This document shows positions 6,139 to 11,405 of a stretch of 11,408 nt of DNA, one piece after another. A program made the position numbers and the translations under genes. The stretch covers positions 1-11,408 of the forward strand of contig WUQV01000291.1 in assembly GCA_009889585.1 (NCBI GenBank), read 5' to 3'. This DNA is from Candidatus Bathyarchaeota archaeon (GTDB lineage: Archaea; Thermoproteota; Bathyarchaeia; Bathyarchaeales; WUQV01). The notes below the pieces were generated by a model. That model made no database searches and had not been told where the DNA came from. It saw only the letters and a list, made by a program, of their open reading frames with translations. Numbering within the stretch: the stretch's first letter is position 1; each line of letters opens with the position of its first letter.

Positions 6139-6378
6139 GTGAGCACCGTTCGAGTTGACTCAAGGTATCGAATACTGCTGGACAAGCGCGTGCGCGAAAT
6201 CATGGGGATCAAAAAGGGCGAAGCCGTTGTGATCGTACCCTTTCGTACGGGGGCGGTGTTGATAGCTCTTGGGTCGAGGTCGTTTTCCGAAAGCCTAAGA
6301 GGGTTCAAGTACGTTGAGGCTGAGCATGAGGCATCTCGTTACCTGAGGAAGGGGATGGGGTCGCGTGCCGGTCCTTGA
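6139..6378 (+). CDS. vapB: VapB-type antitoxin, AbrB/MazE/SpoVT family
   Basis: Antitoxin that would bind its own promoter and neutralise the VapC partner. The 79-aa product begins with the swapped-hairpin AbrB fold: VRVDSRYRILLDKRVREIMGI, then KKGEAVVIVPF, about residues 3-35. The C-terminal half (FSESLRGFKYVEAEHEASRYL) is the kind of amphipathic tail that fills the toxin active site. Start is GTG at 6139, just downstream of a strong TATA box. An AGGATGAT run at 6126-6133 could act as a weak SD if the mRNA starts earlier. Its last 14 nt overlap the start of vapC in another frame, the usual coupled arrangement. Family is well supported; binding specificity is not known. Confidence 0.85.
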   Translation: MSTVRVDSRYRILLDKRVREIMGIKKGEAVVIVPFRTGAVLIALGSRSFSESLRGFKYVEAEHEASRYLRKGMGSRAGP

Positions 6379-6760
6379 CACGGTCGTGCTCTTCGCAGCC
6401 GCGGATCCGGAGGACGCGTTTCACGAGAAGGCTCTAGAGCATTTGGCCAAGCTCGGCACGAGGTACGTCCTCGCCACGTCCGCCTTGATCGAATTCGACA
6501 TCGTCCTGAAGAGCCGCGGCTTCGATTATAATGAACGTATGGAGAAATTCGCCCTCCTCATTCGGGACTTCCCTGCGGCGGCTGAGGCGGTTCACCGAAT
6601 TACGCCAGCTACGCTCTATCTCGCCGCTTTGCACGAGCGCGATTTCGACCTAGATTACTTCGACGCTTGCGTAGCCGCCGAAGCGTGGGAGCACGATGGG
6701 ATTGTTGTGTCAACGGACGAATCCTTCGACGTCATCCCCGATCTTAAAAGAATGTGGTGA
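6365..6760 (+). CDS. vapC: VapC-type PIN-domain ribonuclease toxin
   Basis: PIN-domain endoribonuclease; VapC toxins cut specific RNAs, often tRNAs or rRNA, and stop translation. In the 131-aa product the acidic metal-binding set is in place: Asp 5 (VLDTVVLFA), Glu 43 (SALIEFDIVLK), Asp 97/Asp 100 (DLDYFDACVAAEA) and Asp 118 (VVSTDESFD). The length is normal and no key residue is missing, so it looks active. GTG start at 6365 overlaps vapB by 14 nt, in a different frame, so the toxin is probably made by translational coupling from the antitoxin. It sits between an intact tnpB element and tnpB remnants, a common location for mobile or addictive modules in archaeal genomes. The RNA target cannot be inferred. 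Confidence 0.87.
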   Translation: MPVLDTVVLFAAADPEDAFHEKALEHLAKLGTRYVLATSALIEFDIVLKSRGFDYNERMEKFALLIRDFPAAAEAVHRITPATLYLAALHERDFDLDYFDACVAAEAWEHDGIVVSTDESFDVIPDLKRMW

Positions 6761-6825
6761 TAAGCGCAGTTCTCTTTAGCGGTAGGAAATTTAAGCGCGT
6801 TCATTCTATCGGCCAAGGTGTATGA

Positions 6826-6996
6826 TTGACGACGTTCCAAATAGTGTTCGGAATTTTCGTTTTTGGCTGCATAATCAGCGTCATAGCTTCCGTAAGGTAT
6901 GAAGGCGGGCATTTAACTCTATCGGCGGGAAGTTCCCCTCCCTATCGGAAAGAGATGAAATCCGATGCGCTTACATCCCCCGTTCATATGCGTTAA
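6826..6996 (+). CDS. Possible 56-aa single-helix membrane protein
   Basis: Not recognised. TTG at 6826 is preceded at 5 nt by AAGGTG (6815-6820), a good SD. A BRE/TATA-like GGAAATTTAAG lies at 6786-6796, about 25 nt before the SD. The product starts with a hydrophobic helix of about 20 residues (FQIVFGIFVFGCIISVIASV, residues 4-23), then a polar tail with SAGSSPPYRKE. It ends at TAA 6994-6996, immediately before the decayed tnpB remnant. An alternative ATG at 6822 in another frame gives 26 uninteresting codons. A chance ORF remains possible; the combined promoter, SD and helix argue for a gene. Confidence 0.35.
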   Translation: MTTFQIVFGIFVFGCIISVIASVRYEGGHLTLSAGSSPPYRKEMKSDALTSPVHMR

Positions 6997-6997
6997 T

Positions 6998-7180
6998 TCG
7001 TCTACTTGCAGTCATGAGGTCGGGATGCGTAAAGCCGCTTCAAGCCCTGCATCCCGTAAAGCCGAGAGGGAATTGAAGCGGACGTAGTAGGGCTGGGGAC
7101 GGCCCGAGTTCAAGCCTGTGGAGACGCCGCAGGTCGTCGTTGAAACAGGAAGCCCCGTGCGATAGCTTGGGGTAGTTCAC
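6998..7180 (+). pseudogene. Decayed 3' end of a zinc-finger-type tnpB
   Basis: Remnant of a TnpB C-terminus split over several frames. One frame gives NSSTCSHEVGMRK just after a V.., like the STCP..G zinc-finger start of archaeal TnpB, and stops at TAG near 7086. Another frame gives EADVVGLGTARVQACGD, like the (H/E)ADVVGA RuvC-III segment. A third gives PEFKPVETPQVVVETGSPVR followed by a stop, like the KPVE...EAGSP tail common in TnpB proteins. The remnant ends in an element-end-like sequence. At least two frameshifts are needed to connect the pieces. It is a different lineage from the intact tnpB at 4298-5872, which lacks the zinc finger. Identification rests on motif memory, not on an alignment. 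Confidence 0.55.
7151..7180 (+). mobile_element. Degenerate right end of an IS200/IS605-type element
   Basis: AAGCCCC, about 12 nt, then GGGGTAGTTCAC. Many IS605-group elements and their omega RNAs end with a GAAGCCCC...GGGG hairpin followed by GTTCAC. Here only the CCCC/GGGG part (7153-7156 with 7169-7172) still pairs, consistent with the decayed reading frame upstream. It fixes the right boundary of the remnant at about 7180. Confidence 0.5.
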
Positions 7181-7240
7181 AGGCCGAAGGCTAGCTCCCC
7201 TACGTTATCGCTGGCCTATAGCGCATTTTGTTTGAACAGC

Positions 7241-7614
7241 CTATCGGAAAATGCCTAGCGCTTCTGACTTCCCCATAATCGCCTTCGGATCCTCATGAGG
7301 CTTTAGGGCGATCAGGGCAGCTGAAGCCTCCTCATTCTTACGTTTAACGCTTCTACCTCATCCCTATCCCAAATCTTATTACATTTTCGACAAAACTTTA
7401 CATGATAGCTTAATTCCTCAAGCCTTTTCCCACACGTCGGACACTTACGCGACGTTCCCTTAGGCTTCACGAAGAACGTTGGACATACGTTTTCCTCCGC
7501 CTTATTGGCTATGGCTCATTGAAGCCTTCCATACGCCCATAGGTGTATTCTAGATGGGCTATCGTCATCGGCTCTTATTCTCTTTAAATGCTTCAACAGG
7601 TTGTCGGAAAACGC
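7241..7614 (-). pseudogene. C-terminal fragment of a second zinc-finger tnpB, with an internal stop and a frameshift
   Basis: Reading from 7614 leftward gives NLLKHLKRIRADDD (RuvC-II EdLk.ir region, with the catalytic Glu lost), then RIHLWAYGRLQ, an in-frame TGA at 7516-7518, and then AIANKAEENVCPTFFVKPKG continuing into TSRKCPTCGKRLEE and FCRKCNKIWDRDEVEALN. This is the classical R..W.fGrLq...KAe, P.GTS, CxxC...CxxC and DRD series in the right order. The original frame ends at TGA 7312-7314. A shift near 7340 opens KRKNEEASAALIALKPHEDP and on to TAG at 7241-7243, which may be the old C-terminus. The N-terminal half is absent. The zinc-ribbon cysteines and the RuvC-III Asp remain intact, so decay may be fairly recent. 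Confidence 0.75.
7278..7312. repeat. Nested inverted repeat inside the tnpB remnant
   Basis: ATCGCC (7278-7283) pairs with GGCGAT (7307-7312), and between them lies the perfect palindrome CCTCATGAGG (7291-7300). Such structure near the tnpB 3' end would fit a former guide-RNA or element-end hairpin. Confidence 0.35.
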
Positions 7615-7629
7615 TTAAGTTAATACCAC

Positions 7630-7646
7630 TTCAACTATCAGTTGAA
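7630..7646. repeat. Perfect 7-bp palindrome with 3-nt loop, likely left-end hairpin
   Basis: TTCAACT (7630-7636), ATC, AGTTGAA (7640-7646). It lies 3 bp before the ATG of a tnpB N-terminal fragment. IS200/IS605 elements carry subterminal hairpins at their left ends, so this may be one, though the short distance to the ATG is unusual. Confidence 0.4.
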
Positions 7647-7649
7647 TAG

Positions 7650-7754
7650 ATGGTTGAGGTAGTCAGGGCGATCAGCTTCGGTTACGATCCAACGCCGGAA
7701 GTCGAACGTTTACTACATGATTTCAGGTACAAGCCTTATGTGCTTTCATCTTAA
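7650..7754 (+). pseudogene. N-terminal fragment of a tnpB gene
   Basis: A 34-codon open frame from ATG 7650 to TAA 7752-7754. It reads MVEVVRAISFGYDPTPEVER followed by LLHDFRYK. This matches the archaeal TnpB N-terminus pattern (v.raIk.rY.PTpE.e.LL..FR) and then loses similarity where the protein should continue. It lies downstream of the plus-strand C-terminal remnant, so the two cannot be halves of one gene in their present order. It is therefore either a third element or a rearranged piece. No SD is obvious upstream. Confidence 0.5.
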
Positions 7755-7983
7755 ACCTCATGGCAATTTCCCAACGGCCAACCTTTTAAACGGGTTAAGT
7801 AGCGGCTTATCGCTAATTGCTCAGCCCATGTCCTTTTCAATTCATTAGACGGCATTAAGGCAGGGAGGCTGGGACCTCCTGAATTCATTCATGAAGGGCG
7901 TCAAGGCCGTCGAACCCACACCTTTAAGCCCTCGGATAAGCCCTTCATGTCTACCTAACGCAGGCGAAGGCACTAACAACAAG
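7755..7983 (+). other. Intergenic stretch upstream of tpi
   Basis: About 230 bp without a gene. It has two small hairpins: TAGCG/CGCTA at 7800-7815 and GGAGG/CCTCC at 7864-7879. There is also a diffuse AAGGGC...GCCCTT pairing between about 7890 and 7950. I see no RNA gene I can name and no clear coding frame. Confidence 0.3.
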
Positions 7984-7998
7984 CTTTTTAAGCTTTAA
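7984..7998 (+). promoter_or_regulatory. TATA region of tpi
   Basis: CTTTTTAAGCTTTAA carries two overlapping TATA-like elements. A start site 25 nt downstream would lie near 8013-8023, which is past the ATG at 7999. That argues for translation from GTG 8038. Confidence 0.5.
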
Positions 7999-8037
7999 AT
8001 GAAAACGAGCTACGCCAGCCACCGACGGCTTAACGCG

Positions 8038-8748
8038 GTGCCTCATTTGGCTAAGGTCTTCACTCCGTTCATCCTCGTGAACTTCAAGGGCTACTTGGAG
8101 TCGATTTGTAAGAGGGCTTTAGAATTAGCGAAAGCGGCCGAGAGAGCGAGCATTGAGAGCGGGGTTTGCATCGGAGTCGCCCCTCAATTCGTAGATATAG
8201 CGAAAGTGGCTGAAGCTGTTTCAATACCGGTTTTCGCTCAACACATAGACCCAATCCCACCTGGGGCTTACACTGGATACGTCCTGCCGGAAGCCGTGAA
8301 GGAAGCTGGCGCCGTTGGAACGCTCATCAATCACTCAGAAAGGCAGTTGACTTTCTCAGACGTAGATATCGCCGTGAGAAGGGCTCGTGAAGTAGGGCTT
8401 ACCTCGATCGTTTGCGTAACGAATAGCCGTATGGGCGCTGCAGTGGCCTCCCTTCAGCCGAATATGATAGCGATCGAGCCTCGGGAGCTCATCGGCACGT
8501 ATGCTTCCATCTCAAAGATCAAGCCTGATGTCATAGCCGAAGCCGTTGAGTTAGTAAGGGGCATAAATCCAAGGATACGCATCCTTTGCGGCGCCGGGAT
8601 CGCTAACTCCGTCGATGTGATCGTCGTCTTGAGGCTCGGAGCCGATGGAATCATCGTAGCGAGCGATGTAGTGAAGGCGAAGGATCCGTACGAGGTATTG
8701 TCGAAGCTTGCGAAGGCAGCTGTCAATGTTCAATCGTCAAGCGTTTAA
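8038..8748 (+). CDS. tpiA: Triosephosphate isomerase, archaeal type
   Basis: Interconverts dihydroxyacetone phosphate and glyceraldehyde 3-phosphate in glycolysis and gluconeogenesis; cytosolic. The 236-aa product has all catalytic residues: Lys 17 in LVNFKGY, His 99 in GTLINHSERQ, and Glu 147 in AIEPRELIGT, plus the phosphate-binding segments CGAGIANSVD and GIIVASDVVKAKDP. The length matches the short archaeal class (about 225 aa), which lacks part of the bacterial/eukaryotic barrel. An ATG at 7999 would add 13 unconserved residues, and it lies on the TATA region; GTG at 8038 or TTG at 8047 is more likely. The stop overlaps the stop of the convergent membrane gene by 4 nt. Confidence 0.93.
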   Translation: MPHLAKVFTPFILVNFKGYLESICKRALELAKAAERASIESGVCIGVAPQFVDIAKVAEAVSIPVFAQHIDPIPPGAYTGYVLPEAVKEAGAVGTLINHSERQLTFSDVDIAVRRAREVGLTSIVCVTNSRMGAAVASLQPNMIAIEPRELIGTYASISKIKPDVIAEAVELVRGINPRIRILCGAGIANSVDVIVVLRLGADGIIVASDVVKAKDPYEVLSKLAKAAVNVQSSSV

Positions 8749-9197
8749 GAAAGAAGCCAGCGAATGCCGAGGAATAATCCGATAATTAAGCCCATACTTA
8801 AGCCTACAAACCATGAGTTAATGAATACGAGCCCAGTAGTATAATGCGGGAGGAGATCTAACGCTAAGGTGCAAGCGATAGCTAAGAGATAGCATGTTAA
8901 CCTCTTATTCTCTGGAAAATCAGTTTTTAAAGTGTAAAATATTAGGAAAGTCATTAAAAGGAGTGCAGTTGCCATTATAACAATGTGAGCATACATTGGT
9001 AGAACTCCGACATATAATCCCTCTATGCCAGTACCAATGCCGATATAATATAACATCCCCATTACGTCGTGTCTGAATGCAATAAGTACTGGGATCGATA
9101 TTATGAGTATTAATAGTGCAATGGGCTTAAAAATTACATAGATAAGCCTACTTACGTTAGCTCCAATGATAAAGCCTATAGTCATAAAGAAGAACAA
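8745..9197 (-). CDS. Unrecognised five-helix membrane protein
   Basis: No family recognised. The 150-aa product is almost entirely hydrophobic with about five predicted helices: roughly residues 5-22, 24-41, 68-90, 99-118 and 124-149. Short polar links include TDFPENKR near 92-99. TTG at 9197 is the first possible start in frame; ATG at 9185 (residue 5) is equally plausible because no SD precedes either one clearly. It is AT-richer than the flanking housekeeping genes, as are the next minus-strand genes, and may belong to one transferred block. It overlaps the tpi stop convergently by 4 nt and lies about 50 bp downstream of another membrane-protein frame on the same strand, so the two may be co-transcribed. 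Confidence 0.65.
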   Translation of the reverse strand: MFFFMTIGFIIGANVSRLIYVIFKPIALLILIISIPVLIAFRHDVMGMLYYIGIGTGIEGLYVGVLPMYAHIVIMATALLLMTFLIFYTLKTDFPENKRLTCYLLAIACTLALDLLPHYTTGLVFINSWFVGLSMGLIIGLFLGIRWLLS

Positions 9198-9206
9198 ATT
9201 TTTGCA

Positions 9207-9235
9207 GGTTGAATTCCATCATAATCCTTTCAACC
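9207..9235. repeat. Inverted repeat between two minus-strand membrane genes
   Basis: GGTTGAA (9207-9213) pairs perfectly with TTCAACC (9229-9235) around a 15-nt loop. On the minus strand the loop displays AGGATTATGATGG, an SD-like motif plus ATG that opens only a 21-codon frame. It may be a terminator or a translation-control hairpin for the gene at 8745-9197. Confidence 0.35.
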
Positions 9236-9247
9236 TTGTGAACTATC

Positions 9248-10048
9248 CTATATCTTTATTATTTTGGGAACCATGTAGAAATAATAGTAGTATAATGGAC
9301 GGAACGTCATAATGGTGAAGAAATCGCATACAAGGTTAATGGCACTTAATATGTATAAAGAGGTATCGATATACTGATTTGAGCTGCGATTGAGGTGAAT
9401 ATAACAGTAAAGAGCAACGGAAAGAACGAATGCAGCAATACAGACAACTTTTACTATCGCCAATACTGGAAGCGGGTCTACTATTAGTGCATATCCCCTA
9501 TCTAGCGGCAAGTCTACTTCTCTTGGCATATTGTCTGCTAAAATATCCAAACATCTTGCTAGCTGAGGATAAGATGTAGGCCTGTAAGCCTTGTCTAAGC
9601 TCTCGTAGACGTTTACGTGAAGCCATCTGAGGACTTCAGCCATCGTCTTATAATACCCTGATAGGCTCGACCAACCATCTGGGAATACTATCCAATCTCC
9701 AAAGAAAGTCATCCTATCCTTAAACCAATATAAAGCTAAAGTAAACACACATTCATATACTGAAGAGCTTAGCCTCTCAGCTATCGTAGCTATGTAAACT
9801 CTATGGGTATTGCTGACGTTCGATATCAGATATAACAACTGATAATCGACTATTTGACTTGAAAAGTTCGCCTTCATGGGCCTGAGGTATACCGCCGTCT
9901 TGTCGTTAAGGCGCGTCTCGATAAGCGGCCCCGCCCAAATGTGCCAATCGCCCTTTGAGCCTCGTTCAATTCCTCCTACGATCTCCCCTTTGAGCTGCAC
10001 GTACACCCCCAGTCTCGTTAGCGATATACGTTGCCGTTCTGTTCTCAA
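9248..10048 (-). CDS. C-terminal part of a frameshifted membrane protein
   Basis: Unrecognised. The frame has a soluble, probably extracytoplasmic region (about residues 15-190, with many Trp and Tyr) followed by two helices at about 193-217 and 231-250, and a Tyr-rich tail (RPLYYYYFYMVPKIIKI). The only start is a weak TTG at 10048, and the first 14 residues are implausible. Removing one base from the C5 run at 10006-10010 joins it smoothly to the frame at 9966-10232, giving one protein of about 327 aa with an N-terminal hydrophobic segment, a long outer domain and two C-terminal helices. It is therefore probably one gene split by a real or sequencing frameshift. The segment is AT-rich relative to rli and tpi. 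Confidence 0.6.
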   Translation of the reverse strand: MRTERQRISLTRLGVYVQLKGEIVGGIERGSKGDWHIWAGPLIETRLNDKTAVYLRPMKANFSSQIVDYQLLYLISNVSNTHRVYIATIAERLSSSVYECVFTLALYWFKDRMTFFGDWIVFPDGWSSLSGYYKTMAEVLRWLHVNVYESLDKAYRPTSYPQLARCLDILADNMPREVDLPLDRGYALIVDPLPVLAIVKVVCIAAFVLSVALYCYIHLNRSSNQYIDTSLYILSAINLVCDFFTIMTFRPLYYYYFYMVPKIIKI

Positions 10049-10232
10049 TCGCCTTCCTAACCTCCATAATAGCCTTGATCATACTCATGAAGGCTTCGTT
10101 AGGTATGTAAGGTTCGTTAACAAGAACTCTTGAGCCATTTTTACGAACATAAACAGTGTGGAAGAGCTCGTAACGACCGTGATACCCTAGAGGTATATCA
10201 CTCATTAATAGCGTTAATGCTATAAGCATCAT
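9966..10232 (-). CDS. N-terminal part of the same frameshifted membrane protein
   Basis: The frame begins MMLIALTLLMSDIPLGYHGR, a short hydrophobic signal-like segment, followed by an extracytoplasmic-looking stretch with two potential N-glycosylation sequons (ENRT and ANET) near residues 63-75. After ANETG it runs into a low-quality, Arg-rich tail (AAQRGDRRRN), which is what one expects after a frameshift. The natural continuation (VYVQLKGEIVGGIERGSKGD) is in the frame of 9248-10048. The start is one of two adjacent ATGs at 10232/10229, without a clear SD. It is in the same frame as the small peptide gene just upstream (TAA at 10260-10262), with 27 nt between them. Confidence 0.5.
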   Translation of the reverse strand: MMLIALTLLMSDIPLGYHGRYELFHTVYVRKNGSRVLVNEPYIPNEAFMSMIKAIMEVRKAIENRTATYIANETGGVRAAQRGDRRRN

Positions 10233-10259
10233 AAGATTAGCTCTTTTAATGGAAGGATC

Positions 10260-10403
10260 TTATTCTGAGCTGGCAAGTACTATTGGACTGCGAAGAGGCA
10301 ATGCTAACGCGTACACTAATAAGGTCACTATCATTAGCGCTACGGCCATCGTTCGAAGGGCCTTAGCATGGGATGTCCCTGAGGGGATTTTAAGAGTGGG
10401 CAT
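10260..10403 (-). CDS. 47-aa single-helix membrane peptide, paralogue B
   Basis: No named family. The product starts MPTLKIPSGTSHAKALRT and has one hydrophobic helix at about residues 18-37 (TMAVALMIVTLLVYALAL). It resembles the peptide at 11108-11257: over the 22-residue core 14 positions are identical, and the matching 63 bp (10303-10365 versus 11154-11216) agree at 47 positions. Start is ATG 10403, preceded on the minus strand by AGAGGCGA with GAGG 10 nt upstream. An upstream ATG at 10448 would add 15 residues. The helix with a basic residue ahead of it (HAK-A-LRT) is loosely like the N-terminal signal helix of archaeal type IV pilins, but the protein is too short to be a pilin. Followed by the frameshifted membrane gene. 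Confidence 0.5.
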   Translation of the reverse strand: MPTLKIPSGTSHAKALRTMAVALMIVTLLVYALALPLRSPIVLASSE

Positions 10404-10516
10404 ATATACTTCGCCTCTAAAGCACTTCGCTCGGCTTAGCCTCCTCATTTAGCGCTAAGCTCTTAAGAAGCCGTAGAAGGCGTTTTGGGTTGATCAGCGG
10501 TCGCCTACTATGGTCG

Positions 10517-11059
10517 TTATACCTCCCTAAGGGCTATGCCTCGAAGGATGGAGGCGTAGATGAGGAGCTTCCAAACCTCGCCCCTCACGTGTCCGTACTC
10601 TTCAACGTACTTTTGAGCGATTTCTCGAAGTTCATCGGCCTCCTGCAGCGTCAGCTTCTCTTTCTCAATGAGCTCCTTGAGCCTCTTAGCATCCTCCTTG
10701 GTTACGGGATTGATCGCTTCAGCCATCGCCGATAGCCTAGTGAGCTCACCTTTGACGAACATCACATCCTTAGCCTCAAGAATCCCCCTGAAGCCTAAGA
10801 ACTCCGCGAAGAACTCCAGCTGACTTCGAGAGGCCTCGGATACCCTAGTTATCCTCTCCTCGATCCTCCTTACGCAACCTTCAATTCTCTCGAGCTTCCT
10901 CCCAAGCCAATACGCTAGGCTTACAGCCGATACGATGATGGTAGCTATCGTTGCGACCAATCCTACGATGGGTTCCTGAATCAAGGTTACAGCATATCTT
11001 CCGCTTCTGCTATTTATAAATCGCTCAGTAGCGTCGCTCTCAAGCGAGCCCTTTGGCAT
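10517..11059 (-). CDS. Membrane-anchored coiled-coil protein
   Basis: No named family; the C-terminal helical segment looks like one seen in hypothetical proteins of thermophilic Thermoproteota. The 180-aa product has a polar N-terminus of about 28 residues and one transmembrane helix at about 30-52 (VGLVATIATIIVSAVSLAYW). A heptad-like coiled coil follows at about 53-80 (RKLERIEGCVRRIEERITRV), then a linker, and a charged helical module at about 115-180 (VTKEDAKRLKELIEKEKLTL, then ADELREIAQKYVEE and VWKLLIYASILRG). ATG at 11059 is supported by a TATA-like ACACTATATCG about 35 nt upstream. It lies between the two paralogous single-helix peptides on the same strand, so the three may act together at the membrane. 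Function unknown. Confidence 0.72.
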   Translation of the reverse strand: MPKGSLESDATERFINSRSGRYAVTLIQEPIVGLVATIATIIVSAVSLAYWLGRKLERIEGCVRRIEERITRVSEASRSQLEFFAEFLGFRGILEAKDVMFVKGELTRLSAMAEAINPVTKEDAKRLKELIEKEKLTLQEADELREIAQKYVEEYGHVRGEVWKLLIYASILRGIALREV

Positions 11060-11088
11060 GGCGATGGCTTCCGTGATTAAAGCGCTTG

Positions 11089-11104
11089 CGATATAGTGTT
11101 TAAG
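11089..11104 (-). promoter_or_regulatory. TATA-like element of the coiled-coil gene
   Basis: On the minus strand AAACACTATATCGC lies about 35 nt before ATG 11059 and would give a short leader. It begins just after the TAA of the upstream peptide gene, suggesting its own promoter in addition to any read-through. Confidence 0.4.
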
Positions 11105-11107
11105 TTT

Positions 11108-11257
11108 TTAGCCGACGGCAAAACGCTCTACGACGGCTAGCAAGTACTGTAGCACTAATGTATACACTAGTAAGATAACTATCATTAATGTTGCAGCTAT
11201 CGTACGAAAGACCTTAGGTATGGAGGCGTTCCTCGAGGCCTTTAAGAAGGTGGACAT
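11108..11257 (-). CDS. 49-aa single-helix membrane peptide, paralogue A
   Basis: Paralogue of the peptide at 10260-10403. It starts MSTFLKASRNASIPKVFRT and has one helix at about residues 20-42 (IAATLMIVILLVYTLVLQYL), ending in AVVERFAVG. Conservation with the partner is strongest from the Lys before the helix through LMIV.LLVY.L.L. ATG at 11257 lies inside CATATATG; the partner also has TATATATG at its start, so this motif may be a TATA box, in which case translation would start at an internal codon. No SD is visible. An upstream ATG at 11308 would add 17 residues with no counterpart in the partner. Its stop is about 50 bp upstream of the coiled-coil gene. Confidence 0.45.
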   Translation of the reverse strand: MSTFLKASRNASIPKVFRTIAATLMIVILLVYTLVLQYLLAVVERFAVG

Positions 11258-11314
11258 ATATGCTTTTCTCTGACGTATGACAGAGCAATTGTGGCGCTCT
11301 TGAGACATGTCGGA

Positions 11315-11405
11315 GGGCCCGTAGCCGAGTTAGGATAAGGCGCCGAGCCTAAGGCGCGCAAGCCTCCGGAGCCGGAGAACGGGGGTTCAAGTCCCCCCGG
11401 GCCCG
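11315..11405 (+). tRNA. Type II (long variable arm) tRNA, Leu- or Ser-like; anticodon unclear
   Basis: The acceptor stem GGGCCCG/CGGGCCC (11315-11321 with 11398-11404) is perfect. The D-arm GCC...GGC has GG at 11333-11334. The variable arm CTCCG/CGGAG (11364-11377) is 5 bp long, and the T-arm GGGGG-TTCAAGT-CCCCC (11381-11397) is perfect. Discriminator is G (11405) and CCA is not encoded (TCA follows). The anticodon arm is the problem: with canonical spacing the loop reads around CCTAAGG (11348-11354), giving TAA or AAG (both Leu), but either choice leaves two mismatches in the 5-bp stem, while G73 is more typical of Ser. A strong alternative stem GCGCC/GGCGC with an 8-nt loop competes with the D-stem. 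It may be a pseudo-tRNA, an unusual tRNA, or a gene needing processing. Confidence 0.8.

Noticed and set aside
10249..10452. 67-codon plus-strand frame over peptide B
   Set aside because: Shadow of the minus-strand gene, whose paralogue at 11108-11257 supports the minus-strand reading.
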